Source of the DNA: Phytophthora colocasiae
Lineage: Eukaryota > Oomycota > Peronosporomycetes > Peronosporales > Peronosporaceae
DNA length: 64,000 nucleotides
Reading direction: 5' to 3'
Assembly (NCBI GenBank): GCA_018806915.1
Contig: JAGKQI010000100.1
Location: 434,001-498,000, forward strand
A program made the translations under genes and the position numbers. Position 1 is the stretch's first letter. Every line of letters starts with the position of its first letter. Positions 60,744 to 64,000 of the stretch are shown here, piece by piece. The notes under the pieces were generated by a model. It worked only from the letters and a program-made list of their open reading frames with translations. It was not told where the DNA came from and ran no database searches.

Positions 60744-62465
60744 TAAAGCCACTCAAGTACTTCCAAGTTGCCCATACGAACTGCACCGCGTATGGCTTTG
60801 TCCGTAAACCCTTCTGTCCTGTTTTGGTCGAGCCACTTTATCACTGCAAGGTGGTTGTTTTGTGCTGCTTTATCCATCGCTTCCGTGGTGCAGCCCTCCG
60901 ATCGATTCGCGTGTAGCCATTTCACCACACCGAGATGTCCATCTCTAGCAGCAGAATCCATGGCGTAAGTTGTACAACCCTCCGTTCTATTGGAATGAAG
61001 CCACTTTACCATATTAATTTGGCCATTTCCAGCGGCATCATTCATAGCATCGGTTGTACAACCTTCTGTTCTATTGGAGTGGAGCCACTTTACCATTTCA
61101 AGGTCACCTTTCCTCGCAGCCCTATTCATTGCTCCTTTTGTGCAACTTGCGTTGGTGTTTTCATGAAACCATTGAACCACATCTAAATGACCTTCGATAG
61201 CAGCTTCAGTCATAGTATCATCGTAGCATCCTTCTCTACAATTTTCATGAAGCCACTTCACGACATCCAGGTGGCCGTATTTTGCTGCATAATGAATCGC
61301 ATTCTTACTGCAGCTGTGCGGGGTATTTTCGTGTAGCCACCTCACGGTATCGAGGAATCCATAGTTTGCGGCACAGTTTATGGCATCATTCGTTGAGAAT
61401 CCTGCAGCTACGAGGCACTTTACAATATCAAGATGACCTTTTCTTGCAGCTGCTGCAACAGGTTCAAATACAGAAATGTTTCTAATGGGAGACGAAAGCA
61501 GTAAGTGAATAATATCCAGGTGGCCGTTTCCAGCAGCATTTAAATATGCATAACGAACGTCGCACATTTGCGGGTAGTGGTGAATCAACCAAGTGAGAGT
61601 AGCGATATGTCCACGAGCTGCTGCCATAGAAACATCAATCTTCACTGATGGAATTTGCTGTAGTTCTGTAGGGAAAAGCTTCTGAAGTAAAGCTTTTCGA
61701 TCCGATATGCCCATAATCCACTGTAGTACATGAAGGTGACCGTAATTGGTAGCAGCCTGCACAACTCCAACCAAATCCACTTCTTCCAAGTGCATAACGA
61801 GGGTTCTGATCAGCGTCCCTCTCAGTCAGTAAGCTGCAAGGCCATTTAACCATTGGCAAGTCTCCTTTTTCAGCTGCTGCCTGCGCCCACCCTGCGATGT
61901 CATCCGCAGAGGCGGTCGGTAGCCTCTTTTGTAACCATTTCGCCAATTCGAACTGCCCTTGTAAAATAGCTATACGAACAATATAAGGATCCCACTGGAC
62001 ATGGCAGTCGCACTCAAGTAGCCACTTTACAATGTCGGATAGGCCACGTTTTGTAGCAGCTGTAAGTAGTTGTTTCCCAACACAGCCGTTTCGAAAGTGT
62101 TTTGTCAATAGTTGAACCATTTTCAAGTTCTCTACCTCCACCGTCTTGCTCAAACATTTCTCGAATTGCCATTGTCGAAAGTCAGATCGATGCCAAAAAA
62201 CTTTGGATGGGTTAGCAGCTTTCTGTCTTGCAATAAGTCGTTCAACTAGATGATGGAAGTTGGACGCGCAGGCTTCGGTAAGAGTCCATTTCCAGGAGCC
62301 ATCGAGAAACTCATCAAGTTTGGCAACAATATGAGGCACACACAGTATATCGGGACCATTTTGAACTACCACTCGTACACAGGTTAGCGATATCGGGAAG
62401 TTGTTGCTGGGCAGATCGTCAAGGAGCGGAAGATTTATTCGGCTTCGCTTGTTGCTTCCAGTCAT

Positions 62466-62691
62466 CGTGTCAAATGGAGTCGTCTGATGGGAATCGTGAA
62501 GGGTGGCATATGAATTCTAAGTGATATTGCATTCTTGGAATGCTGATCCTTTCTTCGAAAAGAAGCCAGATTTCTGACTGAAGCTAGTAGACACCTATCG
62601 AGAATCGTTCTTGAAGGACTTGAAGTGATCTCTAGAAAAATATTTGATGTTTGCTGTGGTTCATATCTGAATTTGTGACCCAGCCAGCAGC
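62466..62691 (+). other. Divergent region between AnkB5 and the 44-codon ORF
   Basis: No gene on the plus strand. On the minus strand a short leader ORF ('MPPFTIPIRRLHLTR') ends over the AnkB ATG, as in AnkB1 and AnkB4. Confidence 0.5.
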
Positions 62692-62826
62692 ATGACGCCC
62701 CAGCAAGCCAAAACAAGCAAGAAAAAACTAGGGCTACACCCTCATCAAGTCGCAGTTGTTGGACACAATGTTGCAGTCTACGGATCTTCAAGCGAGCTGG
62801 TGAGCTACTCGCCTTCCACCTACTAA
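62692..62826 (+). CDS. Conserved 44-codon ORF, C segment 5
   Basis: Identical in layout to 49244-49378, with 'VVGHNVAVYGSSSELVSYSP' near its end. Unknown function. A GTGAGC near 62801 and an acceptor-like TTACAAG near 62877 could define an intron. Confidence 0.42.
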   Translation: MTPQQAKTSKKKLGLHPHQVAVVGHNVAVYGSSSELVSYSPSTY

Positions 62827-62834
62827 ACATTCTC

Positions 62835-63302
62835 GTGGGTATCCTTGGAATCATCTCGGTGATACTGTTACTTACAAGCATGGCTCTTATCCCAATCTGG
62901 GTCGTGGTCACTGTCGTTGTCGATGCTACACAATGGATCGAAATAACGCGGGTCATGTACTTCGCGTTGGCTGTGCTGGCTGTACTCTACACAATTTTTC
63001 TGGTGATTGATTTCCCTTTAGCAACCGTAATATTCCTCTTTGTCTACCTTGGGGCCTCGAGCTTGGATCTATTCTTCAATTTAGCTAATGCCATTACAGC
63101 TTTGGTGAAAACCGACGTCAAGTTAGCAAACTTTGTCACTACTGAAGATTTAGAGGCTCATGAGACGAGTGCCAGCATCGCTTTGGATCTCCTGACTGAT
63201 ATCATATCGGTACCCTCCTTCAGCGAATTTACATGCCACGACGAATCTGGCTCGCCGTCATTTATTTTGCTGTTACACGCATTTTCTTCTTCGCCCAACT
63301 AA
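62835..63302 (+). CDS. Membrane-protein-like ORF, 155 aa, only uninterrupted copy
   Basis: The open frame starts at a GTG; in the same frame upstream the sequence reads 'RAGELLAFHLLNILV', so the true start is probably in an upstream exon. The first in-frame ATG is at 62880. Three hydrophobic stretches are visible: 'GILGIISVILLLTSMALIPI', 'YFALAVLAVLYTIFLVIDF' and 'TVIFLFVYLGASSLDLFF'. A polar tail ('VKTDVKLANFVTTEDLEAHE') follows. It is probably an integral membrane protein fragment of unknown role. Units 1-4 have broken versions. Confidence 0.5.
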   Translation: MGILGIISVILLLTSMALIPIWVVVTVVVDATQWIEITRVMYFALAVLAVLYTIFLVIDFPLATVIFLFVYLGASSLDLFFNLANAITALVKTDVKLANFVTTEDLEAHETSASIALDLLTDIISVPSFSEFTCHDESGSPSFILLLHAFSSSPN

Positions 63303-63736
63303 GTAATGAAGAATGTATTAAGGTCGCCATCAGGTATGGCTCTTATCCCAATCTGGGTCGTGGTCATTTCTTGAAAACGCTTAACCCTACTGTCCAGCAA
63401 TGCGTTCGAGAATCATGCACAGCGATTGAGACAGTTGAAGACTGCTTTTTATCGTGTCCAGCGCTTGAAGAGATGTGGCGATCTCTGTGGGCTCCATGGA
63501 GTCAAAATTTTTCTGCGGCATTGGATTGGCGGCTACTACTATTTACGAAACCGAGCGATCTTAAGCTCGTTCTTTGGCGAGTCCACACTGCAATTGTTTT
63601 TCACGCAACGTGGAGACTCCGAAATGATATACACTTTCGTGAAACACGAGTTGAGAGACCAAGCACACAAGTGGTGCTAGGTTCCTTCCGCAGACTGTCA
63701 ATTCATCTACTCTCATGCGGAAAAGATTGGTGTTGA
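63303..63736 (+). pseudogene. LINE ORF2 C-terminal relic (zf-RVT), unit 5
   Basis: Near identical to 49855-50288: 'QQCVRESCTAIETVEDCFLS', 'EEMWRSLWAPWSQNFSAALD', ending 'LLSCGKDWC'. A fragment only. Confidence 0.72.
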
Positions 63737-64000
63737 TGAGACCGTAGTCGTCGAAGTCGTTCGACAACTTAGTTTGGATCACCGTCCGCTGAAGTTTTAC
63801 CTCCTCCTAAACATCGAATTTGGATTCCTAGCAAAGCGAGAATTCCGATAACTGTTAATCAACTAATTTCTTCTTCTAACTGCACAGTCGTCCTCGAAAA
63901 GGCAAAAGCCATCAATCTTGTCAGTTGGTGACAAGATTGAAAGCTTTTGGTTGGTGACAAGATTGAAAGCTTTTGGCAGCACCATTTTCCATCGAGAAAT
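63737..64000. other. C segment 5, cut by the window edge
   Basis: Matches 50289-50552, including the 26-bp tandem duplication at about 63925-63976. The M24 remnant expected next is outside the window. Confidence 0.6.

Larger units (their letters stand above)
55583..62465 (-). pseudogene. AnkB5: ankyrin family B, split by Copia and frameshifted
   Basis: ATG at 62465. The 5' part is 60744-62465 and the 3' part is 55583-55843, separated by the Copia element. A one-base insertion near 61787 (CTTCCAAGTGC for CTTCCAGTGC) also shifts the frame. The repeats present ('NRTEGCTTYAMDSAARDGHL') differ slightly from AnkB1 and B3. The 3' piece encodes 'FGVLWFLYQNCRECY' to 'LFADGVD'. Removing the insertion would still leave the frameshift. 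Confidence 0.9.
3192..64000. repeat. Five-copy tandem segmental array (AnkA - pogo T - AnkB - C segment)
   Basis: The same order recurs five times: AnkA (minus), pogo-like T (plus), AnkB (minus), C segment (plus). Units begin near 3192, 15512, 34851, 42942 and 51532. Long stretches are near identical between copies, for example the AnkA coding region, the T coding region and the C segments of units 4 and 5 (49018-50540 against 62466-64000). Units differ by small indels, one local inversion and private mobile-element insertions. The last unit is cut by the window edge. I infer duplication by unequal recombination; the relations were read by eye, without a computed alignment. Confidence 0.93.

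Overview
The window reads as a repeat-rich accessory region of an oomycete genome, most likely Phytophthora or a close relative. Evidence: large ankyrin-repeat proteins built on short repeats of the 'EGCTT-AMD-AA-GHLDVVKWLH' type, very short GT-AG introns (58 and 70 nt), a core promoter resembling the oomycete initiator plus flanking element, and a mix of Ty3/Gypsy, Ty1/Copia, LINE, pogo-like and piggyBac elements. No rRNA, tRNA or CRISPR array was seen.

The backbone from 3192 to the right edge is five tandem copies of one segmental unit of roughly 8-9.5 kb without later insertions. Each unit has the same order: ankyrin gene family A on the minus strand; a pogo/Tigger-like DNA transposon T on the plus strand; ankyrin gene family B on the minus strand; and a plus-strand 'C' segment. 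The C segment holds a 44-codon ORF, a membrane-protein-like ORF, relics of a LINE ORF2 and of other ankyrin genes, and an M24 (creatinase/Xaa-Pro peptidase-like) gene or its remnant. AnkA/T and AnkB/C are divergent pairs; T/AnkB converge. Approximate unit starts are 3192, 15512, 34851, 42942 and 51532; the last unit runs off the right edge.

Each unit then received its own insertions. A Ty3/Gypsy element (1-3191, running off the left edge) cut the 3' end of AnkA1. A piggyBac element (6480-9931, TTAA target, CACCTTG/CAAGGTG ends) sits between T1 and AnkB1. A LINE of about 10 kb (18807-28772, 13-bp target duplication, A-rich tail) interrupts T2 and carries an OTU-like cysteine protease ORF. A Ty1/Copia element (55844-60743, 230-bp LTRs, 5-bp target duplication) splits AnkB5. 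None is repeated at the matching place in another unit, so all came after amplification.

Intact reading frames are a minority: AnkB1, AnkB2, AnkB3, AnkA2 (altered C terminus), the T3 and T4 transposase ORFs, the open part of the Gypsy gag-pol, the piggyBac transposase (one intron; upstream in-frame stop), the LINE ORF1a, ORF1b, OTU and RT-RNase H ORFs, and two M24 genes with altered C termini. AnkA1, A3, A4, A5, AnkB4, AnkB5, T1, T2 and T5 are broken by small indels or insertions. All five T transposases carry alanine where the third catalytic acid of the DDE/DDD triad is expected, which fits spread by segmental duplication rather than by transposition. Structural markers group the units inconsistently, pointing to unequal crossing-over or gene conversion among units.
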